64,000 nt of DNA. Origin: Vibrio owensii CAIM 1854 = LMG 25443. Its GTDB lineage: Bacteria; Pseudomonadota; Gammaproteobacteria; Enterobacterales; Vibrionaceae. The stretch lies in the NCBI RefSeq assembly GCF_000817815.1, contig NZ_JPRD01000008.1:124001-188000 (forward strand). Direction: 5' to 3'. Position numbers and translations under genes: made by a program. The notes under the pieces are model-generated. The model saw only the letters and a program-made list of their open reading frames with translations. It was not told the origin of the DNA and did no database searches. This document shows, in pieces, positions 1-9,465 of the stretch; within the stretch, counting starts at the first letter, position 1; each line of letters begins with the position of its first letter.

Positions 1-113
1 AGGTTATGCATGTGGGGTGATATGCAATTGGTAGGGGTAACAGTAAGAAGGTGAGACTGAAAAAGTCATAGATTCGATAGATAAAACTTTGTTGAAGCGG
101 CTTGATAAGCAGC

Positions 114-137
114 AAAGGAGCCAAACAAGGCTCCTTT
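114..137. terminator. Hairpin terminator 3' of the peroxidase gene
   Basis: Inverted repeat AAAGGAGCC / GGCTCCTTT with a short AACAAA-like loop lies just beyond the stop of the minus-strand peroxidase gene. The T-tracts on either side are short, so it may serve convergent transcription from both directions. Bases 1-113 hold no gene I can support. Confidence 0.6.
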
Positions 138-158
138 AAAGTATCTCATTTCACCAAC

Positions 159-1145
159 TTAGATATTTGGACGTGCCGTCTCGTTGGTTGATGGTGGCAG
201 ATGAGGTAACGTCACCTCTGGTTGGTCACCCGTTAATGAGCGTAAGAACTCAGTGATTTTGACTGACTCTTCTTTCGTCAGTTTCTGACCAAGCTGAAGG
301 TCAGCCATCATTGCTACTGCTTCTTCTAGATCCCAAACCGAACCGTCGTGGAAGTACGGGTAGGTGAGTTCGATGTTACGAAGTGTCGGTACTTTAAAGA
401 CAAACTTATCGAAATCATTACCCGTGATCGCCTTACGCCCAACATCTGGGTTATCCGTTGCAAACGGCTTCACTAAGCCCATCTTTTGGTACATTTGACC
501 ACCGGCGAGAGGGCCGCTGTGACACGCTGTACAACCTTTCGCTTTAAACAAGTTGTAGCCTTCGACCTGCGCTGTTGTTAAGGCGTTATCGTCGCCCTTC
601 AACCAAAGATCGAACGGTGCGTTTGGCGTGCGTAAAGTTTGTTCAAAGGTCGCAATTGCATCAGTCACGTTATCAATGGTGATCGTTTCACTGCCGTAGG
701 CTTGTTTAAACCACTCGCGATATTGAGGAATCGACTTGAGCGTGTCGATCGCAAGCTGGTGGCTAAAGGCCATTTCGAGTGGGTTTTCGATCGGGCCAGC
801 CGCTTGTTCTTGCAAATCTTTGGCTCGTCCATTCCAGAACTGAACAAAGTTCAAATCCGAATTAAACACCGTTGGTGAGTTGATAGGGCCAATTGCCCAT
901 TTATGACCAATAGAGCTTGGTAAGTTATCGACGCCACCTTTTGCGATGTTATGGCAAGAGTTACAAGAAATGGTGTTGGAGGCGGATAAACGAGGTTCAA
1001 ACCACAACGTTTTACCCAGTTCTACTTTCCTCGCATCAAGTCCAGCAACTGGTTCGATCACCTTGATGGGTTCTGCGGATTGGCGCTCTGCGTAGGCACC
1101 GAAAGATAGGACTGACAAGACGCTCACTGCTATAAGAGTTTTCAT
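159..1145 (-). CDS. Di-haem cytochrome c peroxidase (MauG/CcpA family)
   Basis: This is a periplasmic peroxidase that reduces hydrogen peroxide to water using electrons from cytochromes c. Residues 1-19 form a Sec signal peptide ending in AYA. Two c-type haem motifs are visible, CNSCH at 61-65 and CTACH at 205-209, in the spacing usual for the bacterial di-haem family. The VPTLRN and YFHDGS segments near 252-268 are typical of the second haem domain. The 328-residue length is normal. It stands alone on the minus strand, with an FNR-like box far upstream (1387-1400), which fits the low-oxygen expression known for enterobacterial ccp but is not proven here. The family is certain; whether it is the classical Ccp or a MauG-like paralogue is less so. 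Confidence 0.9.
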   Translation of the reverse strand: MKTLIAVSVLSVLSFGAYAERQSAEPIKVIEPVAGLDARKVELGKTLWFEPRLSASNTISCNSCHNIAKGGVDNLPSSIGHKWAIGPINSPTVFNSDLNFVQFWNGRAKDLQEQAAGPIENPLEMAFSHQLAIDTLKSIPQYREWFKQAYGSETITIDNVTDAIATFEQTLRTPNAPFDLWLKGDDNALTTAQVEGYNLFKAKGCTACHSGPLAGGQMYQKMGLVKPFATDNPDVGRKAITGNDFDKFVFKVPTLRNIELTYPYFHDGSVWDLEEAVAMMADLQLGQKLTKEESVKITEFLRSLTGDQPEVTLPHLPPSTNETARPNI

Positions 1146-1386
1146 AATAACTTCCTTTTTAAGTGATTTTACACTCTCACTAGGGCGGCGTACTTCTTAT
1201 TGGTACGCTCTGGAAGTCACGGTATAGCAATCGTTTTATTCGATAAAATGCAAAAAATCGATGGTTTTTATGGCAAAAAACGATGTTAAAAACGCACAAA
1301 CTTTGCACGATTTGATTTTGCTAGCTTCCCAAGCAGTTGGTCACCTTTCATTTACAAATATGCAAAGAATATAAACGACAGGTTCG

Positions 1387-1400
1387 TTGATTTAGGTCAA
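1387..1400. promoter_or_regulatory. FNR-like box in the 1146-1778 intergenic region
   Basis: TTGATTTAGGTCAA differs at one base from the FNR consensus TTGAT-N4-ATCAA. It lies about 240 bp upstream of the peroxidase start and about 380 bp upstream of the protease, so the distance is long for direct activation. The rest of this 633-bp spacer is AT-rich, with no gene I can support. Confidence 0.4.
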
Positions 1401-1778
1401 TTATGCAATCAAGTGAACCTTAGCAGGCGAAAAACCTAAGATATAGGAGAAGCCCGGTTTTTATTGCGTAAATTATCGGTAAGGGGAGGGTATATAACAG
1501 GCAATAAGTCAGGTGTGTAGAATTATTCTATTTTAGGGATTTTGCTCTAAGTCTAAATGAATCTTTGCATTTCAATTTCAATAAAGCTTGGTTATTGATC
1601 ATGTTTCTGAGTATGTGAATTATTATCAATTATGCATATGATTGCTCATTGTCTAGTTTGATTTGTGTAACGTCACTGCAGCACGTATTGAGCGTACTAC
1701 GCTGATTGTCTGTGTTTTCGTGTTGACAGTTTGGTACTAGGTAAAATTCAACAAGACTATGATTTCAAGGAACATTTT

Positions 1779-3383
1779 ATGTTAAAGAAACTACTAAGTT
1801 GTTGTATCACCTCGGCACTCTGTTTTCATTCTTCTATCGCTTTTTCGCAATCTAATGAGATTGCGGACAGTGCAGAGTTACAACAAGCTCCCGACACATT
1901 GCCTGCCACTTTGATGCTTGCTCCGGACGACATCGCCATTGCAGATCGCTACATAGTGGTATTTCAACAACCGCAAATGATGGCGAGCAACTCACCGGAA
2001 TTCGAGCAATTCACGCAACAGTCTGTAGACCGCATGTCTGGTTTGTATTCGATACAAGTGGAGTCGGTTTTTGACCACTCGATCAGTGGATTTGTCGCTA
2101 ACTTGAGTCCTGAGCAACTAAAAGATCTGCGTTCTGATCCTCGTGTGGATTATATCGAGCAGGACAGAATCCTATCGCTTGACCCAATAGTCTCGGCAGA
2201 CGCAAATCAAACCAACGCCATTTGGGGGCTAGACCGAATCGACCAACGCAACTTGCCACTCGATAACAACTACAGTGCCAACTTTGATGGGACTGGGGTA
2301 ACGGCTTATGTTATCGATACTGGTGTGAACAACGCGCATGTTGAGTTCGGTGGTCGCTCGGTCTCAGGGTATGACTTTGTCGATAACGATGCAGATGCAA
2401 GTGACTGTAATGGGCACGGCACACACGTAGCGGGCACCATTGGCGGCAGCTTGTATGGTGTTGCGAAAAACGTCAACCTTGTCGGCGTGAGAGTATTGAG
2501 CTGTAGCGGTTCGGGTTCTACATCTGGTGTTATCGCCGGTGTGGATTGGGTGGCTGCGAATGCTTCTGGACCTTCAGTCGCCAACATGAGTTTAGGTGGC
2601 GGTCAATCTGTCGCGCTCGATAGTGCGGTGCAAAGTGCGGTTCAATCAGGTGTCAGCTTTATGCTTGCAGCAGGTAACTCCAATGCCGATGCGTGTAACT
2701 ACTCTCCAGCGCGCGTTGCTACTGGTGTCACTGTCGGCTCGACCACTAGCACGGATGCACGTTCGAGTTTTTCAAACTGGGGCAGTTGTGTGGATGTATT
2801 TGCGCCAGGCTCACAAATCAAATCTGCATGGTATGACGGTGGTTACAAAACCATTAGTGGTACTTCGATGGCGACGCCACATGTAGCGGGTGTAGCAGCA
2901 CTGTATCTTCAAGAAAACAGTTCGTTGTCGCCAAGCCAAGTGGAAGCCTTGATCGTTAGCCGCGCAACAAGCGGAAAGGTGACGGATACAAGAGGCAGCG
3001 TGAACAAGCTACTTTATAGCTTAACCGATGCTGATTGTGGGCAAGACTGTGGTGGCCCTGATCCAACACCGGACCCAGAAGGCAAGTTAACCTCGGGTGT
3101 GCCAGTGAGCGGTTTAAGTGGTTCAACCGGTCAAGTCGCGTATTACTATGTTGATGTAGAAGCGGGGCAGCGCTTAACAGTGCAGATGTATGGTGGCAGT
3201 GGTGATGCGGACTTGTATCTCCGTTTTGGTGCAAAACCAGCATTGAATGCATGGGATTGCCGACCTTTCAAATACGGTAACAATGAAACATGTACGGTCA
3301 GCGCAACACAAAGTGGACGCTACCACGTCATGATCCAAGGTTACTCAAACTATAGCGGTGTCAGCATTCAAGCGAGCTACTAG
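1779..3383 (+). CDS. proA: Secreted subtilisin-like alkaline serine exoprotease A
   Basis: Secreted S8-family endopeptidase. The start was set at 1779 rather than at an upstream in-frame codon, because AAGGA sits about 7 bases before this ATG and the protein then begins with a clear signal peptide (MLKKLLSCC to AFSQ, residues 1-24). This gives 534 residues. An I9 propeptide spans roughly 55-135. The catalytic triad is D180 (in VIDTGVN), H213 (in GHGTH) and S363 (in GTSMATPH). A C-terminal PPC domain follows a proline and glycine rich linker (about 432-445 onward) and is normally removed during maturation. Length and triad positions match my memory of V. alginolyticus exoprotease A, named proA in that literature; it is unrelated to the proline gene proA. 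A terminator follows at once, so it is monocistronic. Confidence 0.93.
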   Translation: MLKKLLSCCITSALCFHSSIAFSQSNEIADSAELQQAPDTLPATLMLAPDDIAIADRYIVVFQQPQMMASNSPEFEQFTQQSVDRMSGLYSIQVESVFDHSISGFVANLSPEQLKDLRSDPRVDYIEQDRILSLDPIVSADANQTNAIWGLDRIDQRNLPLDNNYSANFDGTGVTAYVIDTGVNNAHVEFGGRSVSGYDFVDNDADASDCNGHGTHVAGTIGGSLYGVAKNVNLVGVRVLSCSGSGSTSGVIAGVDWVAANASGPSVANMSLGGGQSVALDSAVQSAVQSGVSFMLAAGNSNADACNYSPARVATGVTVGSTTSTDARSSFSNWGSCVDVFAPGSQIKSAWYDGGYKTISGTSMATPHVAGVAALYLQENSSLSPSQVEALIVSRATSGKVTDTRGSVNKLLYSLTDADCGQDCGGPDPTPDPEGKLTSGVPVSGLSGSTGQVAYYYVDVEAGQRLTVQMYGGSGDADLYLRFGAKPALNAWDCRPFKYGNNETCTVSATQSGRYHVMIQGYSNYSGVSIQASY

Positions 3384-3410
3384 TTATTCTTCTCGTTATC
3401 AGAAGAGAAC

Positions 3411-3437
3411 AAAGCCCACTTTTCGTTGGGCTTTTCT
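3411..3437 (+). terminator. Rho-independent terminator of the exoprotease gene
   Basis: AAGCCCA / TTGGGCTT stem followed by TTTCTTTT, 28 bases after the protease stop codon. Confidence 0.8.
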
Positions 3438-3482
3438 TTTGGGAATACTGTGCATAGGGATTACTGAGCTTCATAGGAGAAG

Positions 3483-4367
3483 TTATTCAAACGCATCGGT
3501 CTTTTGCTTCAAGAACTCAATCAGAGTGCGAACTCGGAGCGGCATCAAGGCTTTCTCTTGGTACACCGCATAAATCGGAATCTCTAAATCGTGCACATCG
3601 GGTAGGATGCGAACTAAATCTCCTCGCGCTAATTCTTCCTTCATCATAAAGCTTGGCATGATGGCAAACCCAAGATGATTCAAAACAAACTCTTTGACTG
3701 TCGCAGCGGTTCTCACTTGCACTTTAGGGCTGTGAACCAAGCGCGTGACCTGACCTTGGTTGTTGGTCATCGTGAGTTGCTTGTCACCGTGAACGATATG
3801 GTGGCTAATCCAATCTAGCGAGAGAAGATCTTCCGGTGTCGATACCGTTTCCACCTTGCTGAGATAGGTTGGCGTAGCGCAAATCATGTCGCGAAAATAG
3901 CCCAGTCTAACCGCATATAAACTCGAATCTTCTAAAGCAGAAGAGGCACGCAGAGCAATGTCGCAGCGAGATTCAATCAGATTGCTGTAACTGTCGCTCT
4001 CAATAATATCGAGTTTGATTTCCGGATAGAGGTGTAAGAACTCACTCAATATATCAACTAAAGCTGAGCTAGGTGTGGAGATACGAATTGTCCCACTTGG
4101 GATTTGATTGGCATCTTGTGTTTCTGCGTTAGCTTCTGAGGCGATATCACCAATCAGTTTACACTTTTCGTAGTAGCGTAAACCTGCATCAGTCAATGAA
4201 AGGGAGCGTGTCGTGCGATGCAACAGACGAGTATTCAACGCTTGCTCTAGTTTAGAGACGATTTGTGAGACGCGCGCTTTGCCAATATCAAGATCGTCAG
4301 CTGCTTGAGTAAAGGATTGTTTCTCTGCCACTTTGGCAAAGACCATCATGTCATCGAGTGAGATCAT
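3483..4367 (-). CDS. LysR-family transcriptional regulator
   Basis: A 294-residue DNA-binding regulator. The N-terminal winged HTH (residues about 1-60, with FAKVAEKQSFTQAADDLDIGKARVSQIVSKLE) is typical of the AaeR/DhcR-like subgroup, followed by the usual periplasmic-binding-protein-like effector domain (about 90-290). It is divergent from the NmrA-like oxidoreductase at 4556, with about 190 bp between them. This is the classic arrangement in which a LysR protein controls the neighbouring redox enzyme. The effector cannot be read from the sequence. Confidence 0.88.
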   Translation of the reverse strand: MISLDDMMVFAKVAEKQSFTQAADDLDIGKARVSQIVSKLEQALNTRLLHRTTRSLSLTDAGLRYYEKCKLIGDIASEANAETQDANQIPSGTIRISTPSSALVDILSEFLHLYPEIKLDIIESDSYSNLIESRCDIALRASSALEDSSLYAVRLGYFRDMICATPTYLSKVETVSTPEDLLSLDWISHHIVHGDKQLTMTNNQGQVTRLVHSPKVQVRTAATVKEFVLNHLGFAIMPSFMMKEELARGDLVRILPDVHDLEIPIYAVYQEKALMPLRVRTLIEFLKQKTDAFE

Positions 4368-4555
4368 ACCGATTACTTTCCAAAAGCTATTTAGTATTGT
4401 TTAGTCAGAGTTAACAATTAGTTTAATCAAAGGCTAATTATCTATCAATCATCAAACGATATAGTGTCTCCATCGACAGCGGGAAGCCAAAACAACTTGG
4501 TCATTTCCGCCTTATTCAGAAAGAAATAATGTAAGAATTGAATGGAGAAACCATC

Positions 4556-5452
4556 ATGTCAGATCGCAAAATTCTAGTAACAGGCGCATCAGGTAAACTA
4601 GGTTCACAAGTGGTAAAAGCATTGCTTGAAGACCTCAATGTACAACCAAGCCAATTGATTGTGACCACTCGCAATGCAGGCAAACTGCAAGCGTTAACAA
4701 GCCAAGGTGTGGATGTTCGCGAAGCAGATTTTTCAAGCCCAGAGTCACTAGAGAAAGCCTTCCAAGGAGCAGACAGTATGCTATTGATCAGCATCGACGC
4801 CTCTGGTCCTCGCACTCAAGCACACTTGAATGCTGTCGCGGCAGCAGAAAAAGTAGGGGTGAGCCACATTGCTTACACGTCGATGCCTTCTGCAGAGAGC
4901 TCGCCAGTGATGTTCGCTCATGAGCATGAAGCTACCGAGAATGCGATTAAACAAAGCAGTATCGCTAATGCGACAATCATGCGTAACAACTGGTACTTCG
5001 AGAACTTGGCAGAATACTTTGCGAGCATTCTACAATCGGGTCATTGGTTGACGTCGGCATCAGAAGGGCGCTCTGCACAACTATCGCGCAAAGATCTCGC
5101 TTTTGCTGCGGCATCTGCTCTCGTGAAACCAGCGCAAGGCAAAGTGGTATTGCCAATGAACGGTGCGCAATCTCTAACGCACGCAGAAATGGCGAAAGTG
5201 ATAGATAAAGTTCTCGGTACATCGATCAACATGGTTAACCTGTCTGACGAAGATTACCAAGCACAGCTTGAGTCGTTTGAGTTGCCTGCTCCCATCGTAG
5301 AGTTGTGTGTGACGATGGATAAACACAATCGCGGAAACTACTCAGATGGTACAAGTGAAGCGTTTGAAGAACTGACAGGCAAGCAACCTCAGAGCTTCGA
5401 AGCTTGGTTAGAAGAGAACAAAGCAGAGCTGCAAAAACTAACGAATGCTTAA
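4556..5452 (+). CDS. NmrA-like NAD(P)-binding oxidoreductase
   Basis: Atypical short-chain dehydrogenase of the NmrA/QorB type. The start at 4556 is preferred over the ATG 18 bases upstream because GGAGA lies 8-12 bases before it. The N-terminus KILVTGASGKLGSQVV gives the glycine-rich nucleotide-binding loop (about residues 5-20). The motif RNNWYFENL around 145 is typical of this group and replaces the YxxxK of classical SDR enzymes. Members act as NAD(P)H:quinone reductases or as redox sensors; which applies here is unknown. It is monocistronic, with a terminator at 5470, and probably controlled by the divergent LysR protein. Confidence 0.85.
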   Translation: MSDRKILVTGASGKLGSQVVKALLEDLNVQPSQLIVTTRNAGKLQALTSQGVDVREADFSSPESLEKAFQGADSMLLISIDASGPRTQAHLNAVAAAEKVGVSHIAYTSMPSAESSPVMFAHEHEATENAIKQSSIANATIMRNNWYFENLAEYFASILQSGHWLTSASEGRSAQLSRKDLAFAAASALVKPAQGKVVLPMNGAQSLTHAEMAKVIDKVLGTSINMVNLSDEDYQAQLESFELPAPIVELCVTMDKHNRGNYSDGTSEAFEELTGKQPQSFEAWLEENKAELQKLTNA

Positions 5453-5469
5453 GCTTATTTGAAACCACC

Positions 5470-5495
5470 AAGGGACTCGTTTGAGTCCCTTTTTA
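5470..5495 (+). terminator. Rho-independent terminator after the NmrA-like gene
   Basis: AAGGGACTC / GAGTCCCTT stem with a GTTT loop and a run of five T. Confidence 0.85.
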
Positions 5496-5810
5496 AATAT
5501 TAGAGCCTATTAACTATTACTTAGTTTATTAATGAAAAATAAATTAGATAATACTTATTTAATTGCGAGCTAAATTATTTATTACTCATGATAAATTAGA
5601 GTAAATATACAATAATTTATATTTAGTGGTATTTACCGTACTCATTACTATTATATAGAAGATAAAATAATGTGATTTTCCCCTTCATAATGAGCTTTTA
5701 ATTAGTAATAATATCTTATTGAGCGGTTACTTCATCACCACTATTTATTCTAAGTGTCAAATTTATCATATTGTAACAAATTCTTACATTTGATAATTAG
5801 GGCCAACTTA
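5496..5810 (+). promoter_or_regulatory. Very AT-rich upstream region, no gene
   Basis: This roughly 315-bp stretch is markedly richer in A and T than its neighbours and contains many TTAATTA and TTATTTA runs. I see no ORF with a ribosome site. It probably carries the promoter of the next gene, and the composition is the kind that H-NS binds and silences in horizontally acquired DNA (inference). Confidence 0.45.
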
Positions 5811-6977
5811 ATGCGATATCAATCTTCTCCAAGTGACCACACAGAACAAGTACAACAAACTGTTCAAGAACGCGCTACCCAACAGCGTTTAGCTCGTAAT
5901 GAAGAGCTAAAAGTGACACAAGCAGACAATAAACGCTGGGCAGCAAATCGAGAAAGAGTCATTGCTGAACGCAGCAACGAAAACACCGACGTAGCGCTAA
6001 CACCATTAAAAGAAAATAAGAAAAAGAGTGGACTCAGTTCTTTGTTGTGCGCGAAACCGAATTTTTCCAAGCTACCAACCAAGACCGTTGCTTATTGTTG
6101 GGTTAATACAAAAGCAGAAAGTGGTGAAGACAATATTATTCCAAGTGTTGAAAAGGAACATGGTCTACTGAACGTCATTAGTAATGCCAAAATTACCCCA
6201 AAGGTAAAACACGTTATATATGTTGATAGACGTACTAAAGGGCGAACTTGTTACGACTCACGCGTCGAGCTTCCGGATAATGTTAAGTTCGTTTCAGTGA
6301 ATGAATTGCTGAAGAAGAAAAACATGGAGACGCCAGTCATTGCCGAGAAGATGACGGAATTGTATGAGGCAAGCATCAATCACGGTAGCCCAGCTTTTGT
6401 AAAGAATATGGTCTCTTTACTGGCTTTAAATGCCGGAGATTACTTCTTCGATATCGGTGTCAGCATCAAGCCCGATGGTAATTTAGCTAAGCACCTCAAT
6501 GGTGAGAGCAAGTTTTCTGGCGGTGCGGTAGGTAACGGAAGTTATTTGATGGGTGGACACAATAAAGAGGATATTGAGACGGTTGTTGAGTACCTCTACG
6601 AAATGTATACCTGTCAAAGGCCACCAACGGTACATCCCAAGAAAGCAGTAGAGGTGTTAGAAAGCCTCGATAAATCGTTGTCACCGGCAGATGTAATCAG
6701 CGCAGTAACAAGCAACTCGAAATTAGACGAAAAAATCACGCCAGCGGACTTCGTTACTTACTCTCGTAAGATGGAGCAGGGATTTGCTGAGCGAGGCGTT
6801 AAGACTACAGAATGCGAATATGCTCGTCACACGGACGTTGTCTTTGGCAACAACATTGCAGTACTCACTACTAAAGTGAAAACGGGCTTTAGGAGCGGAA
6901 CAGACTTCGTTAATACCCATAAGATGAGCCACATTCACAAAACCAAAGTGGAAGCGCATCACGTGCCGGTTTTATAA
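5811..6977 (+). CDS. Unknown protein, possible GT-A glycosyltransferase-like domain
   Basis: A 388-residue protein with no signal peptide. I chose the ATG at 5811 rather than the upstream GTG at 5754 because the added residues look unlike a protein start; neither has a strong ribosome site. Residues 1-75 are charged, rich in Q, E and R, and probably helical. From about 92 the pattern resembles GT-A glycosyltransferases of the TcdA/TcdB and OCH1-like kind: TVAYCWVN strand (about 92-99), a VKHVIYVDRR strand (about 132-141), then a helix leading into YFFDIGVSI (about 210-218), where these enzymes have a DxD metal motif. Here the second aspartate is glycine (D214-I-G). If the fold is right, activity is uncertain. 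AT-rich flanks and isolation suggest acquisition; an effector role is possible but unproven. Confidence 0.5.
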   Translation: MRYQSSPSDHTEQVQQTVQERATQQRLARNEELKVTQADNKRWAANRERVIAERSNENTDVALTPLKENKKKSGLSSLLCAKPNFSKLPTKTVAYCWVNTKAESGEDNIIPSVEKEHGLLNVISNAKITPKVKHVIYVDRRTKGRTCYDSRVELPDNVKFVSVNELLKKKNMETPVIAEKMTELYEASINHGSPAFVKNMVSLLALNAGDYFFDIGVSIKPDGNLAKHLNGESKFSGGAVGNGSYLMGGHNKEDIETVVEYLYEMYTCQRPPTVHPKKAVEVLESLDKSLSPADVISAVTSNSKLDEKITPADFVTYSRKMEQGFAERGVKTTECEYARHTDVVFGNNIAVLTTKVKTGFRSGTDFVNTHKMSHIHKTKVEAHHVPVL

Positions 6978-7030
6978 AGTACGCAGAAGAGTAATGACCT
7001 CATCCCCCTAGGTACGGCGCCAAAAACAAA

Positions 7031-7065
7031 AACGCCCACACTTATTCAAAAGTATGGGCGTTTAT
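7031..7065. terminator. Bidirectional terminator between convergent genes
   Basis: ACGCCCACACTT / AAGTATGGGCGT stem with one mismatch, A-run on the left and T-run on the right, so it can serve both the gene ending at 6977 and the minus-strand MATE gene ending at 7088. Confidence 0.8.
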
Positions 7066-7087
7066 CTTTCTAATCCAAAATTCGTTA

Positions 7088-8458
7088 TTACTTCACTGCT
7101 TCCACTTCCAACATCGACGCTTGAGTCGCAGACAAGTTTTGTTTTACATAACTTGTTAACTGTAACCATACAAACAAGCCTGCTAGAACGTTAGCAATTG
7201 TCGCCGCGATGACGATAGTAAAAATGTCACCCTGTAACGAACCAATGGCAATCGCTGGGATGTATAGAACCACCAATCTTACAAAGCAAACGAATAGGGC
7301 AGTTTTTGGTTTACCTAATGCGTTGAAGATGGAAGTCACAACCATACACAAACCTAAAGGGCCGTAGCTAAACGGAATCACCCAAAGTGCTAGCTTTAAC
7401 CAGTCTTGCATTGTGTCGTCCGCCGATAGTAGAGGAACAACGATTGGTAAACTCACCACTAACAAAGTTGCGATGGCCAAGTGGAACAAAATCACAAAGC
7501 GAGACGCTGATTGAACGAGCGCTTGGATTGAATCAAAACGTTCCGCACCAAGTTCGCGGCCAATCATCGGCGGCAAAGACATGGTGAGTGCCAGAGTGAA
7601 GATCAGCAAGAAGCTTTCTACTCGGTTTAATAAACTCCAAAATGCGATTTCGTTAGTACCAAGATGAGCGATGAACATAACTGTCACGAAAGCACTGACT
7701 GACGGTAATATCTGATTCATCATGGTTGGAATCGTGGTTTTGATCAGCAGCGCGACATCGTCTTTGCTAGCTAAAGCCGAAGAGAAAGGTGCGAACCATT
7801 GTCGACCTTTAGCTTTGTGCATCATGTAACTCGCGCTGATGGCAAAGCCAAGCATCGATGCTAATGCAGCACCCGCAATCCCCATGTTTAGAACGAACAT
7901 AAAGATCGGATCGAGCACGAGGTTGATAAGGCTTGCGATAACAAAGACTGAACCAGTGACTTTAGTATCACCGTTAGCACGATAAACACAGGTCATCAAA
8001 TACAGCACGGCACTGGATAGTGCGCTTAACAACCATAGGCCCCAGAACTGACCAAATAACGTTTCGAGCTGTTGATATTGTGCACCGCTGTCTTTCACAG
8101 AGACAAACGCAGAGAACACGCTCTGCTCCATCAACCACAACGCAAGTCCAATCAGTGCGATAAAAGCGCTGCCGACTAGCAACGCAAGTGAAGCGATGTT
8201 TGTCGCGCGTTGCGTATTATTTGCACCAAAAGCATGTGAGATGATCGACGTTGCTGCGACACCAATGCCGACTTGAATGCCAATGAAGCCAGCTTGGAAC
8301 GGCATGGTGATACCTTGCACAGTTAGCTCGTTCACGCCAAGCATGCCGATAAACACTGCGTCGATCAGTTGTACTGACATGATCGCAAAAAGGCCGACAG
8401 TCAGCGGCAGTGTTTTTTCGAGAACGGATTTTAAGGTCGAGGAAATCGCTATCATCAC
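7088..8458 (-). CDS. MATE-family multidrug/Na+ antiporter
   Basis: An inner-membrane exporter of 456 residues with about twelve hydrophobic segments arranged as two similar halves, as in NorM/DinF proteins. The N-terminus (VLEKTLPLTVGLFAIMSVQLIDAVFIGMLG) carries the usual MATE pattern of TM1 with a conserved D, and repeats of the QAGFIGIQVGIGVAATSIISHAFGA type mark TM2. Such proteins use Na+ or H+ gradients to expel cationic drugs. It is divergent from the AraC-type gene at 8654, which is broken here, so local regulation may be lost. Substrate is unknown. Confidence 0.88.
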   Translation of the reverse strand: MMIAISSTLKSVLEKTLPLTVGLFAIMSVQLIDAVFIGMLGVNELTVQGITMPFQAGFIGIQVGIGVAATSIISHAFGANNTQRATNIASLALLVGSAFIALIGLALWLMEQSVFSAFVSVKDSGAQYQQLETLFGQFWGLWLLSALSSAVLYLMTCVYRANGDTKVTGSVFVIASLINLVLDPIFMFVLNMGIAGAALASMLGFAISASYMMHKAKGRQWFAPFSSALASKDDVALLIKTTIPTMMNQILPSVSAFVTVMFIAHLGTNEIAFWSLLNRVESFLLIFTLALTMSLPPMIGRELGAERFDSIQALVQSASRFVILFHLAIATLLVVSLPIVVPLLSADDTMQDWLKLALWVIPFSYGPLGLCMVVTSIFNALGKPKTALFVCFVRLVVLYIPAIAIGSLQGDIFTIVIAATIANVLAGLFVWLQLTSYVKQNLSATQASMLEVEAVK

Positions 8459-8653
8459 AAGGCTCTTGATTCGAAAGTTCGGGAACAGTGCCAGTATAGA
8501 GTTGCGATTGTTAATGATAAGAGGGCTAATCCCTAAATCAGTTTTTAGATTTGGTTAATAATCCAAATCAGCCAGCGTATTTGTGTTGTGTGTTCGTCTG
8601 GTTATACTCAACGTATCTTTCTGAAAATAACCGTATTCGTTAGCTAATCTGAT

Positions 8654-9367
8654 ATGAAAAACAGCCTCAGTATTCGAGCTTATACCAAGCAATTACAGAG
8701 CCATTCACACGGGGATTATCATCAATTGGTGCTGCCAATCCACGGCAATATTGCGATTGAGATGACAAACTTTGTCGGTAAGGTCACCGTCGGTGAGTGT
8801 GTCGTGATTCCTGCTGGCACTGAGCATGGATTCAAAGCCGATGAAATGGCGCGTTTTATTGTCGCGGACTTGGACGTTTTGCCAGAGCACTTTCTTACGG
8901 AACAATTGGCAGTGTTTTCTGTTACGCCACCACTGTTAAGCTATCTTCATTTTGTAGAAAAACAGTTGCAGCACCAAGTTGATAGTGGGTTAGAGAGCTC
9001 GATTTTGAATGTGTTCTCGATGCTTTTAGAGCAGCAAACTCACGCATAGCCTGTTGACCCAAGGATTCGAGCAGTACAAAGCCATATTGCTGAAAACATG
9101 GATACGGCTTTGTCTATCGATGAGTTGGCTAAGATAGCTTGTTTGAGCCCGACTCAATTTAAAAAGCGATTTAAAGAGAGCCTTGGCGTCAGCACATTGC
9201 AGTACATCACCGAGTTGCGAATGGAAAAAGCCAAAGCTTTGCTCACGCATACCGACTTACCAGTTCAACTGATTGCCGAGCGGGTCGGGTACACCGATTT
9301 ATCTGCGTTCAGTCGTCGCTTTTCAATTCATTTTGGTTTGTCGCCACGCGAGCTAGTCCGTCAATAA
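8654..9367 (+). pseudogene. AraC-family regulator interrupted by one in-frame TAG
   Basis: Two ORFs, 8654-9049 and 9098-9367, lie in the same frame and are separated only by a TAG at 9047-9049. Reading through it gives a continuous protein of about 237 residues. The N-terminal cupin half (HSHGDYHQLVLPIHG, VGECVVIPAGTEHGF) is followed, after the stop, by PVDPRIRAVQSHIAENMD and a complete AraC HTH pair (IDELAKIACLSPTQFKKRFKESLG and the RVGYTDLSAFSRRF signature). This is the usual layout of short AraC regulators of EamA and MATE transporters. The mutation is a single nonsense codon with no frame change. It is either a recent inactivation, a sequencing error, or suppressed. The divergent MATE gene and the downstream EamA gene are the likely former targets. 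Confidence 0.85.
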
Positions 9368-9465
9368 CGTCTCATTAAACGATTGTTGCGTCCTTTCTGC
9401 AAAGTTATGTCTTCTTAATCAACGTATCCTTTTCTCTATGGAAAATCATTATAGAGAAATAAAGC

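Noticed and set aside
8654..9367. Two separate genes, a cupin protein and a small AraC protein
   Set aside because: Same frame on both sides of one TAG, and together they make a standard AraC regulator.
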